The notes below the pieces were generated by a model, which was not told where the DNA came from, made no database searches, and saw only the letters and a program-made list of their open reading frames with translations. DNA of 64,000 nucleotides from Heliocidaris erythrogramma (Eukaryota > Echinodermata > Echinoidea > Camarodonta > Echinometridae), in assembly GCA_025617745.1 (NCBI GenBank), contig CM046853.1, positions 55,146,643-55,210,642 on the forward strand, read 5' to 3'. This document shows, piece after piece, positions 42,809-54,466 of the stretch; position 1 is the first letter of the stretch, and each line of letters opens with the position of its first letter. Both the position numbers and the translations under genes were made by a program.

Positions 42809-43544
42809 CAATATGACTATTTAGCTAGTGCCTATGTCAGTCAATATATGCATAATTTCTTGTTTTCAAGTTGCCTGTATTCAGGAGTCCTCAGGACCTC
42901 CTTAAATACCTGCTACTGTATGTCCTGCAGACTCTTCCTGTAAACATTTGCCTGAATTAAATTTTGAAGAAAAAATATTCTTCCTAGATATCTGCTTAGC
43001 CATAAAAAGTTAAAATCTGGAAAAAGAAGTTAGTGTATGTATAAGCAAAAGAAAGAAAAGCTGGACTATGCCTTTAACAAGGATTGTGATTTAAATGCAA
43101 TAGTTTGAATTTGCTGATTAGTACATCCCTTTAGAACTTAGAAGGACTGGGCCAGTTGATGTTTCTCAATACACCTCTTTACATGATTCAGGGAGGTGAT
43201 GTGGTAGATGATGGGAATGTCAACCTAAAAGTACACATATATATATTGCATTATGCATTGTATTCTGTTTAGTATAAATGCACATATACAGGCATAGAAG
43301 TATTTCTGGAATTTTAATTTCTATATTTTAATTTAATGTCTTAAAGAATCATAGCAAGAAGTACAATGTTTTTGGTAATCAAGTTTTAATCCAGGTCATT
43401 CTGATTCAGAAGAGATTACTTATTTTCTTTGTGCTTATGTCAGATCGAAAAAAAAGGCTTGTTTGTGCATGCTGACATAATTTTTACTCAGGTCTATTTG
43501 TTATATATGAAAATAATATTTTTCTTTGTCTCTTGTCCAAACAG

Positions 43545-43680
43545 TGACTGAGACAAAGGTTGTTTTAGTGACTTGCGCAAGTCATCTTATCTGCAGTTAG
43601 GCACGTAGAGATCTTTCGCAAGTTGCAGTCATCATGAGAACATCATGAGAACTTCATCACCTGGTATGAGAGGACTGGGT
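43545..43680 (+). other. amylase-upstream module E
   Basis: Follows TCTCTTGTCCAAACAG; contains GTCATCTTATCTGCAG, then ATGAGAACTTCATCACCTGG. Lies in a unit of about 1 kb that is repeated immediately downstream with module F (shared TTGTTACTCTTTAACAAGAT, AACGTTGTACAATAT, AAGGCCTAGCCTGTCACA). On the minus strand the boundary reads CTTGC/GCAAGT, a GC-type donor. Confidence 0.5.
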
Positions 43681-44058
43681 CCCTGGGTTTGAAGACAGTG
43701 TGTAATTGAATGAAATTTATAATTGTATAATATAAATAATCCGTTTAAATAAACTATAACTTCATGATAAGATGCATGTAAAAGAGTGCTTGATTTTGTT
43801 ACTCTTTAACAAGATCTCTTTCCTATGTGCCATAAGCCATCTTTATTTTGTGTTATGGTGATGCATACTTGATTACAACGTTGTACAATATATGTGATGC
43901 AACAAAGTAAAGGCCTAGCCTGTCACACATTGGGGATAATGAGAAGAGTAACTTGGTCTGTGTAGAAATCTATGGCGTTCACCCATAAATGTACAGGGCC
44001 CTGTTTCATAAGTTGTTCGTAAGTTCATGCAGTCGTTTGTAAGTTGGTGAAGTCGTTC

Positions 44059-44358
44059 TTAAAGGGATACGCCACCAGGTGGCCGTGGGGAAAGTCAGGA
44101 TTGCGTAAGCCCCATTCACTCGTACACAAAGTTTGTGCGTCGAACGCGTCCGTTGGACTAAGTGGGATTACATTTCGACTGCACGAAGCCGACCGAATCT
44201 TGCACGAAACCTCGAGCTCAGGCGGAGCGTGGATGTTGTGCGGCGACCAGTCTGTCGGAGGTTTGCGCCCCGCGGGGCAACGGCATGCTCGGGTAACGAT
44301 CACGGTGCCCTCTCGCGGCATTAAAACATCCACAATCTGCGGTTGAGTATCCCTTTAA
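44059..44358. mobile_element. 300-bp TTAA-flanked, GC-rich insertion
   Basis: TTAAAGGGATAC at the left and GTATCCCTTTAA at the right. The interior is markedly more GC- and CpG-rich than its surroundings. It splits an older fold-back that begins GGGCCCTGTTTCATAAG (43,996) and resumes after 44,358. Frames across it on both strands have no recognisable features. Confidence 0.75.
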
Positions 44359-44722
44359 GCTACGTGCGACTTGAAATGCTGTTTCACCAATTACCGGTAT
44401 GCTAATGAGCCGATTTCCTCAGATCCAATACATTTTTTTACGTAAAATGACTTTATTGTTGCCTTTATCTTAAAAGCTGTGTTACTGATTTTCAATTTGT
44501 ATAATTTTAAATGAATGAGTCTTAAAACAATGTGGCATGAGTTTAAACTTGTTTGCTAATGAATTTTGACTACAAGTCGGTCTGTTTGATTTAGATGAGG
44601 TTACTTTTTTTTTTCTTTGGCTTATGTCAGATCTAAAAAAAGACTTGTTTGTGCATGCTGATACAGTATTTGCTCCAGGTCTTTATGAAATTAATATTTT
44701 TCTTTGTTTCTTGCCCTGACAG

Positions 44723-44850
44723 TGACCGAGACAAAGGTTGTTTTGGTGTCTCACGCAAGTCGTCTTATCTGCAGGTAGGCACGTATCGTCTTTTTTGCAA
44801 GATCCAGTCATCATGGGAACTTCATCACCTGGTATGAGAGGACTGGGTCC
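44723..44850 (+). other. amylase-upstream module F
   Basis: Follows TTTCTTGCCCTGACAG; contains CGTCTTATCTGCAGGTAGGC and ATGGGAACTTCATCACCTGG, then GTATGAGAGG. It is the second unit of the E-F tandem duplication. On the minus strand it is open for at least 68 codons with the stretch PGDEVPMMTGS, and ends at a donor-like CTTGC/GTGAGA. Confidence 0.5.
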
Positions 44851-45705
44851 CTGGACATTCATGTAGTTGCTGACATCTCCCTGCCTCACCCAGAAAGTTT
44901 TAAGACATGTAATTAAATAATAATGTATAATTGTATGATATAATTAATCAGTGAAAATAAACTGTTAACTTCAAGATAAAAGGGTTCTTGATTTTGTTAC
45001 TCTTTAAACAAGATCTCTTTTCTGTGTGCAATAAACCACCTTTATTTTGTGTTTTCTTGATGCGTACATGATTATAACGTTGTACAATATGTAATGCAAC
45101 AGAATAAAGGCCTGGCCTGTCACATATCAGTGATAATGGTAACAATAAAATTGGTCTGTGTAGAAATCTACAGGTATGGCGCTCACCGATTTTTGCTAAT
45201 GAGCCGTTCGTATCCAATAAATTTTCTACATAGAGCAGTTTTATTATCTTTTATTGTTGTCATTGAAATATGACCATCCCTTTAAAGAATGTTTTGAAGC
45301 AAGGGTTATTTGTTGGATGGAGCTAGATACTGGAATTCAATAAAAACTTTTGCAAGCATGAAACTTTCACAAATTTTGTAAGAGATCGATCAGTTTAGAA
45401 AAAGTTTCATGACTGCAAATTGAATTGATTGAATTACGACATTGAATTTTGTCGCTTGGGAAAGTGTGTTGCCACCAATGACAATTTGCAACAGATTCAT
45501 GTTGCAATAGTCTCTAGATTTACACTAGGTCTATCTATTTATTAGAAACCTCAAACTAGCCAGATAATGTGCTGAAATGCATGTCAAATTTAAAGTATAT
45601 GTTGAATTATGCATTGTATTTCGTAATTGAACATGCCAAGAAGTATTTCTAAAAAAGCTGTGTTGATTTTGAATTTATATAATTTTAAATGAATGAGTCT
45701 TAATA
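44851..45705. other. right part of the E-F duplicated unit and unremarkable flank
   Basis: To about 45,250 the sequence parallels 43,690-44,000. Beyond that nothing is recognised. Confidence 0.45.
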
Positions 45706-46520
45706 CACTAAAGGAAAAAAGAAACTTATAAAAGTTCAAGAGATCACCAAATTAAATTCTCTGCATGGAAATGTACCAAATTTGGATATAATGTTGATTC
45801 ATTGCATGGCTTTAAATGACAGTCAATAACAAAAAGTTTTCTTCAATGCCACAAAAGAAATGTGCACTGAAGCAAAGGACTCTCTAATCCCCAAGTCACA
45901 AAGACAAACTGCAGCCTTGTACACCATATGCATGTCAATGAATGAAACAAAAGAATTTCAAAAGGGATTTGCACCCCTCGAGCAAGAGGATATTGATGTT
46001 CTGCCATGGTGCGCCCGTTCACCAGACCTTTCCCCAATTGAACATCTCTGGGAAGAGCTTGGTCGACGTGTGTCAAGGCGTGACAATCAACCCATCAATA
46101 GGGAGACGCTCATTGCAGCACTGCAAGAGGAATGGAACGATGTTCCCCAGGCTACCATCGCGAATCTGATCGGAAGCATTCGAAGACGGTGTACAGCTTG
46201 CCAGCAAGCTAGAGGTGGACATACTGGCTATTAATCTGTTTGGATATGAACTTGCAAATCCCTTTTGAAATTCTTTTGTTTCATTCATTGACATGCATAT
46301 GGTGTACAAGGCTGCAGTTTGTCTTTGTGACTTGGGGATTAGAGAGTCCTTTGCTTCAGTGCACATTTCTTTTGTGGCATTGAAGAAAACTTTTTGTTAT
46401 TGACTGTCATTTAAAGCCATGCATTGAATCAACATTATATCCAAATTTGGTACATTTCCATGCAGAGAATTTAATTTGGTGATCTCTTGAACTTTTATAA
46501 GTTTCTTTTTTCCTTTAGTG
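45706..46520 (+). mobile_element. internally deleted Tc1/mariner element with 268-bp inverted repeats
   Basis: TA target duplications at 45,704-45,705 and 46,521-46,522 flank CACTAAAGGAAAAAAG and CTTTTTTCCTTTAGTG. The terminal inverted repeats (45706-45973 and 46253-46520) match over the whole length as far as I can compare by eye. Only 279 bp remain between them, carrying the end of the transposase. The identical arms suggest a very recent insertion or gene conversion. Confidence 0.93.
45860..46234 (+). pseudogene. Tc1-type transposase remnant, C-terminal part
   Basis: A 124-codon frame that begins inside the left inverted repeat and continues into the retained interior. From about residue 42 it has VLPWCARSPDLSPIEHLWEE, the conserved block with the third catalytic acid (E) of Tc1-family DDE transposases, followed by the usual C-terminal helix region. 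The DNA-binding domain and the first two catalytic aspartates are missing, so it cannot be an active transposase. The first part is repeat-derived sequence, because the right arm encodes the same peptide on the minus strand. Confidence 0.88.
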
Positions 46521-46692
46521 TATATTGTAGCATGAAGTTAAACTTGCTTGCTAATTAATTTTTCCTCCAGGTCAGTCTGTTTGATTCAGATGAGATTACT
46601 TTTTTTAGTCTTGTTTGTGCTTGATGACATACATGTAGTATTTGCTTCAGATCGCAATATGAAATTACTATTTTTCTTTGTTTCTTGCCCAG

Positions 46693-46933
46693 AGAGTGAC
46701 AGAGACTTGATTTTTTTTTGTGTCTTACGCAAGTTGTCTTATCTGCAGGTAGGCACGTGCCAGTCTTTGGTAAGATCCAGTTGTCATGGGAACATCATCA
46801 CCTGGCACCAGAGGACTAGGTCTAGGTCTACATGTATATCAAGAGGATCGTCTACACAGTATTTCTCATCTGAAGGTTGTCAGCTCGTGAAGTATCAACC
46901 AGAAAGTATTCAAATATTCACCATCCTGCTACG
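46693..46933 (+). other. amylase-upstream module G with strong donor-like end
   Basis: Follows TTTCTTGCCCAG and runs to CTACG/GTGAGTG (46,934). Contains TTGTCTTATCTGCAGGTAGG, then ATGGGAACATCATCACCTGG, then an extension shared with H (TCATCTGAAGGTTGTC, ATCAACCAGAAA). A small frame from the core ATG (MGTSSPGTRGLG) stops before the donor. Confidence 0.5.
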
Positions 46934-47910
46934 GTGAGTGTGCTAATTGTTACAAAATTTTGTGCAAGGATCTTTTACTTTAGAGCAGTCCAGAGTTTTT
47001 TGTTTTAGACTGCAAAAGTGTTCTTCCTCGGTTCTATTTTTCTGCTTTGTAGGCTTTATTCCATATAACATTTTGAGACATACCACAATATTTTGAGCAT
47101 TCTTTATATTCTACATACATGTCATTATGCATTATGTAGAATGATGATGTTTAGTAGAATATTAAATTTTGCTGAAATGTTCTTTGCTTTTAATTTTCAA
47201 GCATTGTAAATGTATTTGATCTTTATATTGAATGGAGTTTACGGTTCTATTGAAAACTTCCATATTTGCGATCAACATCGACATAGATTCAAAGTTACAA
47301 TGCCGATTTCAAATCTAATTAGAAAAAAACCAGAATGATTTGATTATTACTGTAGGTAGCCTAAGTAATCCCTTCTGCACCATAAAATTTACAAACAAAT
47401 AACATAAGCAAACTTCCAAAAGTCTGATTCTGAGTTCGAATTCTTTATTTGTTTCTTTGTAAAATAGAGCAAGAAATATCTTCCAATCCAAACAATTCTG
47501 CTCCTATTTTAGGGGGAAATTGGCATTTATATCCCAAATATGATTTGATATGGTTAAAAACACATTGAGCAGGATTTTTGATCTGTTGAATGAAAGGGAG
47601 TTAATACTATTTTACATTTGAAAGAGTGTATGATACTAGAAAATAAGGTACAGTTGAATTAATAATTAACATCTATGTTTAGATGTACCGGTACTTTTAG
47701 AAGTTTCTTGTTCAGGATATACATGTATTGTGCCATGTTATTTGACATAAAAGATGTAGTACTTCTTACTGCTTGCTGCATCGTGTCAATTCTGGTGATC
47801 ACGATCTGTAGTAAATATGTGTTTTATCAGATTTAACTTAAGTAGGTTATATGCAGGGTAATTGCTTTGCGTTGATATGATTCTTAAACGTGATTATCTT
47901 CACATTTATT
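46934..47910. other. AT-rich stretch without recognised features
   Basis: No gene, RNA or repeat family seen. Confidence 0.4.
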
Positions 47911-48874
47911 GTATGCCCGCCCCGGCAGAATGCCAGAGGATACTTTGGATTCAGCAGCGTTCCGCCGCCTCCGCCGCGTCACATTCTTGTGTGCGCTCTA
48001 GCGGTCACGTTTCTCAACGGATTTCTTTCAAACTTTGTATGGAGGTGTATCTTGGTGAAATCTGGACACCTATAATTTCTGGTGATGCTGCCCCCAGTGT
48101 TCCGTCTTTTATAGGGTAAAAGGCCATATTTTGGGGGATAGATTGTGTGCTCTCTAGCTGTAACATTTCACAACGGATTCTGTTAAAATTTTGCATGAAG
48201 GTGTTTCTTGGTATTAATCTAGAAACCTATAGATTTTGGTGATGCTGCCCTCATTGTTCCATCCTTTACAGGGTCAAAGGTCATTTGTCCATTTCATGCA
48301 CTCTTACTTCTGCATTTCTTGACGGATTTCATTCAAATTTTGCATGAAGGTGTCTCTTGGTGTAATCTAAAAACCTATAGTTTTTGGTGATGCTGCCACA
48401 AGTGTCCCCTCTTTTATAGGGTCAAAGGTCATACTTTGGAGAATGGTGTGAGTGCACTCTGTAGGCCACATTTCTTGATGGATTTCTTTCAAATTTTCCA
48501 TGGAGATGTAACTTGGTATAATCTACACATCTTTACTTTTTGGTGATGCTGCCCTCATTGTACTGTCCTTAAATTTATAGGGTCAAAGGTCATTTGTCCA
48601 TTTCATGCACTCTTACTTCTGCATTTTTTTGACGGATTTCATTCAAATTTTGCATGAAGGTGTCTCTTGGTGTAATCTGAAAAACCTATAGTTTTTGATG
48701 ATGCTACCACCAGTGTCCTGTCTTTTATAGGGTCAAAGGTCATACTTTGGAGAATGGTGCGAGTGCACTCTGTAGGCCACATTTCTTGACAGATTTCTTT
48801 CGCATTTTCTATAGAGATGCATTATACTCTAATCTACACACATTGTTTAGGTGATGCTGCTCCTAGTGTTGACA
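47911..48874 (+). repeat. tandem repeat element, locus 2 (about 6 units)
   Basis: Same opening as 38,844 (CCCCGGCAGAATGCCAGAGG then ATACTTTGGATTCAGCAGCG) and the same unit motifs, including GGGTCAAAGGTCA. Ends at GATGCTGCTCCTAGTGTTGA, which also occurs in locus 1 near 40,620. Confidence 0.85.
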
Positions 48875-50734
48875 ATAGTCTAGCTAGTTGTTGTTGATCT
48901 TAGCTAAGACGGCTTCGTGAAACACGTAGCGGACAACTAGCGAACTAACACTGACTTACCGGTAGTCAAGAAGTTAGACATATGACGGTTTCGAGAAACA
49001 GGCCCTAGGTTTATGTGGATAAATTTACTGATTTATGGAGCACCAAGTGCCGCCCTCATCCCTGTAAGAATTACCATAATTCTGTTACTAAATTGAAACA
49101 ATGATCATGTCAACATGAAAATTTTTTTTGTATTTCATGACTGTATTCATATTCCTTTTTTCTTACAATATTACAGTAATTTGTAAAGAATGAAAAGGTT
49201 GACACTTTGCCCTCCATAAATCAGTGGACTAATTTGCACTAGGTTTAATGAAGTCCCCCTTCATGAATCCGAGCCTTAGTCTTTTCACAACACCCCCCCC
49301 CCCCCATGAAAAATTATTTTAGGTTCTGTTGTTCACTCTTCCAATCAGTTCCAATCTAGTGTTTTATGTAATATTTTGCAAGGGCTTTTGAAAATAGATG
49401 CATGAGAACAAAGTCCTATCCTGTGTATTTGTCTGAAATTAGTGGTACATTTTGAAAAATATTTGCAAAATATTTTATACACCTCATACTATACTTAGCC
49501 AAGGATCTGTGCTTTTCTCATTTGAATTTTTAGTCCTGTCCTATATGCCTTCTCTGGGCTATAAAATAAATTGCACCGTTCTCACTCGAAATCACCAAAT
49601 GCAGACTATTGGGATAGCCTTCACTGATCCTTACCCTCACTTGAGCATTTATTTATGTACCACAGTCATGCGGTGCAACGCCAAACCAATGTACATTGTA
49701 CATTTACAAGGAAAAAAAAAATTACAAGAATTAAACATTTAACTGACACGAGGTCACTAATATTTGCATAGGTAGTAATGCACTTATGAATTGTGTTTGT
49801 TAAAGAGAATTCATGTATTTTTTTTCTGAATTTGTTTTTGGTGCTAGGTGGTAGGTGCTCAGGTCAGAATATTATTATTTATTTTTGTTGCCCATTAGGA
49901 TTAGTATTGAAAAAAAAACCCACCCAAAATTGTGGAGCTGTTCAAGATATACATGTACAAGTATAATGAATTATAGAAACAGGGCAAACCAAATACATGT
50001 ATTATGTAGTCATTTATAAGTTCAGATTGTTCCTGCTCTGGATTTTCGCTCAGTAGCACAAATACATCAATGCTACAGGTTTATTAGTACCAAGGCTGAG
50101 CTATTGGACTGGAACCAGAAAAATTAGACCCCATTCTCACTTGTGAAGTTGAAATGATCACGGTCAGATAATTATACTGATTAAAAAGCAATCCAAGTTT
50201 GAGTGAAGGTTCAACTGCCCCAGGAAGCGGACTGTAGATCGATTCGCTGGATTACCTAGGTTAGTCCAGCAGCGTGGTTCCGTTCAAAGTTCTCTCTTGC
50301 AAGTAGTGTGGAGATGAAAGTAGTGTAAAGTTGCCATTGAACCTTCTGGTTGATGAAAAATCAACAATAAAACGGGTGCCAAGTCTCTCTGGTTTGATCT
50401 TCTGAATCTTTTGGATTGAAAATGGAGTCTTTGTGTATGAACAACCCATTAACAGAAAGCCCCCCCCAAAAAAACCCCCAAACAAACCCAGATTGCAGCA
50501 TAAAGGGGTGGGGGTATCATTTTGTGAGTATAATGTACATTTAGGGTTTGTATGTATATATATATATATATATATATATGTATTCAAAGCATTTGCTTGG
50601 ATCCAGCTGAGGCATTAGCGGTTTGTCTTGTTCAAAAAACTCATCTGCCCCCGACAAGGGGAATTAATTAATAAGGTTGAGGATTTGTCAATCTGTCGGT
50701 CAATTGAATCTGGTGTCGCCGAAACAACTAACCC
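48875..50734. other. mostly unremarkable; fold-back remnant and (TA)n
   Basis: A quasi-palindrome lies at 48,885-49,015 (GTTGTTGATCTTAGCTAAGA ... ACAGGCCCTA). A (TA)n run is at 50,555-50,579 and a C tract at 49,282. No gene supported. Confidence 0.4.
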
Positions 50735-50895
50735 GTCTCCGTGGTCTAGTGGTTAAGGCATTGGCGTTCTAAACGACCCGGGTTCGATTCCTGGCGGAGA
50801 CATTTTTTCAGCCTTTGCAAAAATTTCAAAAAGGGAGGACAGCTCTGGGGAACGTTGATTGAGCTACGCAACGTTATTCTCGCAATTTCTTTCAC

Positions 50896-50931
<36 letters not shown>
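50735..50931 (+). mobile_element. tRNA-derived SINE, relative of the 9.0-kb palindrome
   Basis: A 67-nt tRNA-like head (50735-50801) has a full 7-bp acceptor pairing (GTCTCCG/CGGAGAC), D-arm GTCT/AGGC and T-arm with GGTTCGATTCC. The anticodon stem does not pair properly and the molecule is about 5 nt short, so a working tRNA is unlikely. The tail (CATTTTTTCAGCCTTTGC, AAAAAGGGAGGAC, TACGCAACG) parallels the 9.2-kb copy and ends in (TA)n. Confidence 0.7.
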
Positions 50932-50934
<3 letters not shown>

Positions 50935-51223
50935 CCTAAAGGGTACATTAGGAGGACAGTTTTTGTCTTTTTTCTATAGCCAACTGTCGACCTAATGTAC
51001 CAACTGTCTACCTAATGTAGGGGGCGCTATTATGACGAAATAAACCGCATTGTTGTGTGTCGACCTAATGTACCCGTTAGTAAAATATAGCCTATATATA
51101 GATAGATATATATAATATACCTAGATTTTACTGAAAGGCAATTTTTTTTTTTTTATTGTAAAAACGTATATCATCGCAAAAAGGACGTTACAGAGAACTA
51201 ATGGATTCAAAATGTTAGTATTT

Positions 51224-51870
51224 GTTTAGAATTAATTTGATTTAATTTGCATGTATTTGTTTAGAATTAATTTGATTTAATTTGCATTTATGGCAAAAAG
51301 AATTGTAAACTGTAAACGCTGTTATTTTCGCGCGATTAAATTTTCGCCAAAACATATTCACGCTGCACAATTACACGCTCGTATGTACACCCACTCCCTT
51401 TATTAATTTACACACACTCGCTCAAAAATGAATTGGACACACACACAAACATATTAATGTGCTGAAGTGCACAAATCAACCCCCATAGGAAATCAGGCTA
51501 ATATTTTCGCGAGTTCTAGAATTTGCGCCCGCCGAAAATAGCGTGAAATCCGCAAAAAATTAATGTACCACAAATATTTCTGCATTTACAGTAATAATTA
51601 CCTATTGTGTGCGGTATTTTTAGTAAATCCCCAAACTATTGATATACATGTAATCAAGAAAAACAGACATCGCCCTATTCCAACTTAGGACGTTAGATAC
51701 CCAGGAATTATACATATATAGATTCTCCATGTTATATTATACGAAAATGAGTTCTCCCTACCAAATAAAACTTTGTAGTAATAGAAGTATTTTGGTGCCC
51801 TCTATGTTTATATTGTTAGAATGCCTCCTACCCCTACGGAAATGGAAAAAAACAGTGCCGAAAATGTTAA
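51224..51870 (+). repeat. block shared with amylase 1 intron 2, interrupted by a MITE
   Basis: Matches 32,318-32,640 on both sides of an insertion at about 51,310-51,590. A short tandem duplication (TTTGTTTAGAATTAATTTGA) is present at its left end. Confidence 0.6.
51310..51590. mobile_element. MITE with CTGTAAACGC / GCATTTACAG ends
   Basis: Left CTGTAAACGCTGTTATTTTC then GCGCGATTAAATTTTCGCC; right GCGCCCGCCGAAAATAGCGT ... TGCATTTACAG, in inverted relation. It interrupts the block shared with amylase intron 2. Confidence 0.65.
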
Positions 51871-51990
51871 GGCGAATCAAAAAATTCGACCTAACGTCGG
51901 CTTCCCCTTTCGTCGAATATTTCGCCCCAAAAATCGCCTTAAGTAGGAATTATGTATATATTTATTTATATATATAATAGCCGGGAGGGC

Positions 51991-52161
51991 GCATTGTTAT
52001 ACATAATTTGTATATATATATATATATATATATAGTTGAAAGAAATTAACCTGAGGCGACGTAGCTCTTTGATGAAATTCCTCTTTGTTATATCATGTCA
52101 AGCTTTCGGCCGTTCATACGGCCTTCATCGGCCTTCTTTCAACTATATACATACCCAACCA
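51991..52161. repeat. (TA)n-bounded inverted pair
   Basis: TATAGTTGAAAGAA (52,032) and TTCTTTCAACTATA (52,135) bracket GCTTTCGGCCGTTCATACGG. (TA)n runs lie at 52,010-52,033 and 52,206-52,237. Confidence 0.55.
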
Positions 52162-52199
52162 TGAGGGATCCTAAACGTTCGGTTCAAGGCCCATGTCTT

Positions 52200-52239
<40 letters not shown>

Positions 52240-52285
52240 TGTAAAGAAATGTAGATGGGAGAACGTATAGAAAAAATAATTTAAA

Positions 52286-52387
52286 GTAAGATAAAGTTCA
52301 CTCCGAGAATAAAGACATAGTAGATATCCGCAGGTTTGCTTCCACCACAAGCGCTTTTGTTTATTCTCGGAGTGAACTTTATCTTAC
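52286..52387. repeat. perfect 28-bp inverted repeat next to (TA)n
   Basis: GTAAGATAAAGTTCACTCCG then AGAATAAA (52286-52313) is the exact inverse of 52360-52387. Spacer 46 nt. (TA)n follows directly. Confidence 0.85.
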
Positions 52388-52539
52388 TATATATATATAT
52401 ATATAACTCTATTCGCGGCCATAGGGGGAATTCTTTTATCTGGGCCTATTGTCATAAAAGAAGAGAAAAAGAAAACAAAAGAGGAGAAGCGCTAAAAGGG
52501 AGAAAGCTCCTTGGAAACTCACGCAACCATGGTAAAGAA

Positions 52540-53022
52540 AGTTAAGAGGAGAGAGAGAGAGAGAGAGAGAAACACATCACAAAGAAACAAAGGGAAACAA
52601 AAGAAAACAAAAAAACGAGAAGCGCAGAGCGCTCAGAAATCCAAGGATACTAGCGTAACCAAGGAGTAAAGAAAGAAAAAAAAAGGAAGGAAAGAGAGAG
52701 AGGATGTAGTAAAACGTCATAAAGAAACCAAGGGAAGATGAAAGAGAGAAAGGGGAGAAAGGGGTGGTGGAAGGGGGGGGGGGAGAGAGGGGGAAGGGAA
52801 AAGAAGAGAGGAAAAGAAATAAGGGGGAAAGAGGGAGAGATATAGAGAGGGAGAGGAAAAAAGAAAATAAAGAGAGGAAGATGAAGCACAATGGAAAGAA
52901 AAGAAGAAAAGGGGAAAAGGAGGAAGTAGTGAAGAAAGAGAGTAAAGAACAAAAGGAAGAGAGAGAGAGAGAGGAAAAGTAGAAGAAAAGAAGAACGAAG
53001 AATAGAAGAGAAAGGTGGAAAG
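52540..53022 (+). repeat. 480-bp polypurine (GA-rich) tract
   Basis: Almost only A and G on the plus strand, including (GA)n at 52,549-52,570. Long frames on either strand here (Lys/Glu/Arg-rich or Phe/Ser/Leu-rich) reflect composition only. Confidence 0.9.
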
Positions 53023-53159
53023 GACAAAAAGAAAACATTCAAATTGTACGAAATGCTCGAAATGTTACAATCAGTCTTTCCTCCCTTCTCTTCCTGGATA
53101 GATCATCGCCATTGTAACATTTCGAGCATTTCGTACGAATTGAATGTTTTCTTTTTGTC
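53023..53159. repeat. 49-bp near-perfect inverted repeat
   Basis: GACAAAAAGAAAACATTCAA, then GTACGAAATGCTCGAAATGT and TACAAT form the left arm; the right arm inverts it with about two mismatches. The spacer is 39 nt. It sits at the edge of the polypurine tract. Confidence 0.85.
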
Positions 53160-53939
53160 TGATTTATATACAGGGTGACTCATTATCACCAATATTGGCG
53201 GTCTTCCATGAGGCCCTGATAGCAATAGTAAGTAACAATAATAGCCAACAAAATCATGAAAATAAACTCATAACAAAAAATAAATAAGAACATACATAAA
53301 TATATATATATATATATACACACACACATGTATATACAAAGAATATGGTATCCTCATAATCAACATTGGTTTTTACGAAAATGTTTTAATTGTTGCACAT
53401 TCCTATCATCTTAATTCATAATGTATAGACGGCGATATTTTCTAAAAATCTGTTGAAAAATAACCATTTATATATGAGTTATTTTGAAATGGCATTGTAT
53501 AGTTTTGAAAGTACATACAAGAAGTATAAAGACTACTTTAGCTCAGTATAGAAACAAAATTGTTATATACATATTTACAAAACATATTATAGGGTAGTAT
53601 ACTTATTCAAAGATTACACAATGATTGCATGTAATATAGTATAGCAATCGAATGTACAGTGTCTCTTAAGAAACAATAAAATACAAATTATCTATTACCG
53701 GTATTGATTATAAATGATATGAAATCATTCATACGTTTTGAAAAGCATTATGTCATCGTACATTTTTGGGCAAAGAAACAAACCATCAAACATATTTGCA
53801 AATCAGGGCAACAAAAAAATGACATATTTCTGATGAAGACAAATATAAAATAGCATCAAGTGAAATTTTCTAGCATTAAGAATGAATATGACTCATTTAC
53901 CATGCTGTTATGTAAACGAATCAAACCAATCCTTTGTTT
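53160..53939. other. AT-rich stretch without recognised features
   Basis: A short (TA)n/(CA)n run at 53,300-53,330. It may be the 3' flank of the adjacent LINE fragment. No gene supported. Confidence 0.4.
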
Positions 53940-54420
53940 TCACAAGAGAATGCATAGAAATGCGAAACTGAATAAAATTCCTCTTGCCATTCTTATTACG
54001 AACAGATATTGCAAGATCTTTTGAACATTATATTTAAATGTGTTCACAGAGCTTGCCATTTTTAGTGATCTGTCCAACTGATTCCATGCTATAATTGAAG
54101 ATATGAGGGGGCTATGTTTAAAGCATTCTGTTTTATACTTTGGCACAGAAAGTAAACCTTCATCTGCCTGCCTCGTATGATACTGATGAATGTCACTTAC
54201 ATGTACTTTAACTAAACTTCCTTGTAAATAGGATGGTGCCAAATTGTGTGTACACTCAAATTCAAATCGTTTCTCAATTGGCATCCATTTCAGATTGCTA
54301 ATTGATTCACTTGATGGAGCCTCATAACCTTTGTTTGAAATTATTCTAGCAGCTTGTTTTTGAACTTTCTGAAGCTTATATGTTTGTTCCTGATATCGAT
54401 TTGACCACACAGAGGAAAAT
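53940..54420 (-). pseudogene. 5'-truncated non-LTR retrotransposon, C-terminal end of reverse transcriptase
   Basis: About 156 codons without a proper start. SSVWSNRYQEQTYKLQKVQK, then QAARIISNKGY, then NLKWMPIEKRFEFE and AWNQLDRSLKMASSVNTFKY match the region after the RT domain of Jockey/CR1-like LINEs, where a KLQ-VQ-AAR block and a late WN-LD block are typical. No YADD or endonuclease is present, so it is a dead 5'-truncated insertion. It is unrelated in sequence to the Tx1-type element at the left edge. The truncation point coincides with a perfect hairpin at 54,422-54,466. Confidence 0.8.
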
Positions 54421-54421
54421 A

Positions 54422-54466
54422 AATTTAGCCTTTAAATAATTCCTCCAATTATTTAAAGGCTAAATT
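54422..54466. repeat. perfect 20-bp hairpin with 5-nt loop
   Basis: AATTTAGCCTTTAAATAATT, loop CCTCC, then the exact inverse AATTATTTAAAGGCTAAATT. Confidence 0.9.

Noticed and set aside
44025-44346. About 100-codon proteins on both strands
   Set aside because: They lie wholly inside the GC-rich TTAA-flanked element, and both strands are open to a similar extent, as expected from composition.
50735-50801. A tRNA gene, possibly with a CTA (amber-suppressor) anticodon
   Set aside because: Acceptor, D and T arms pair, but the anticodon stem mismatches and the molecule is about 5 nt short. It continues into a SINE tail shared with 9.1 kb.
52577-53038. 153-codon Phe/Ser/Leu-rich membrane-like protein on the minus strand
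   Set aside because: It is the complement of a polypurine tract; all frames there are long for the same reason.
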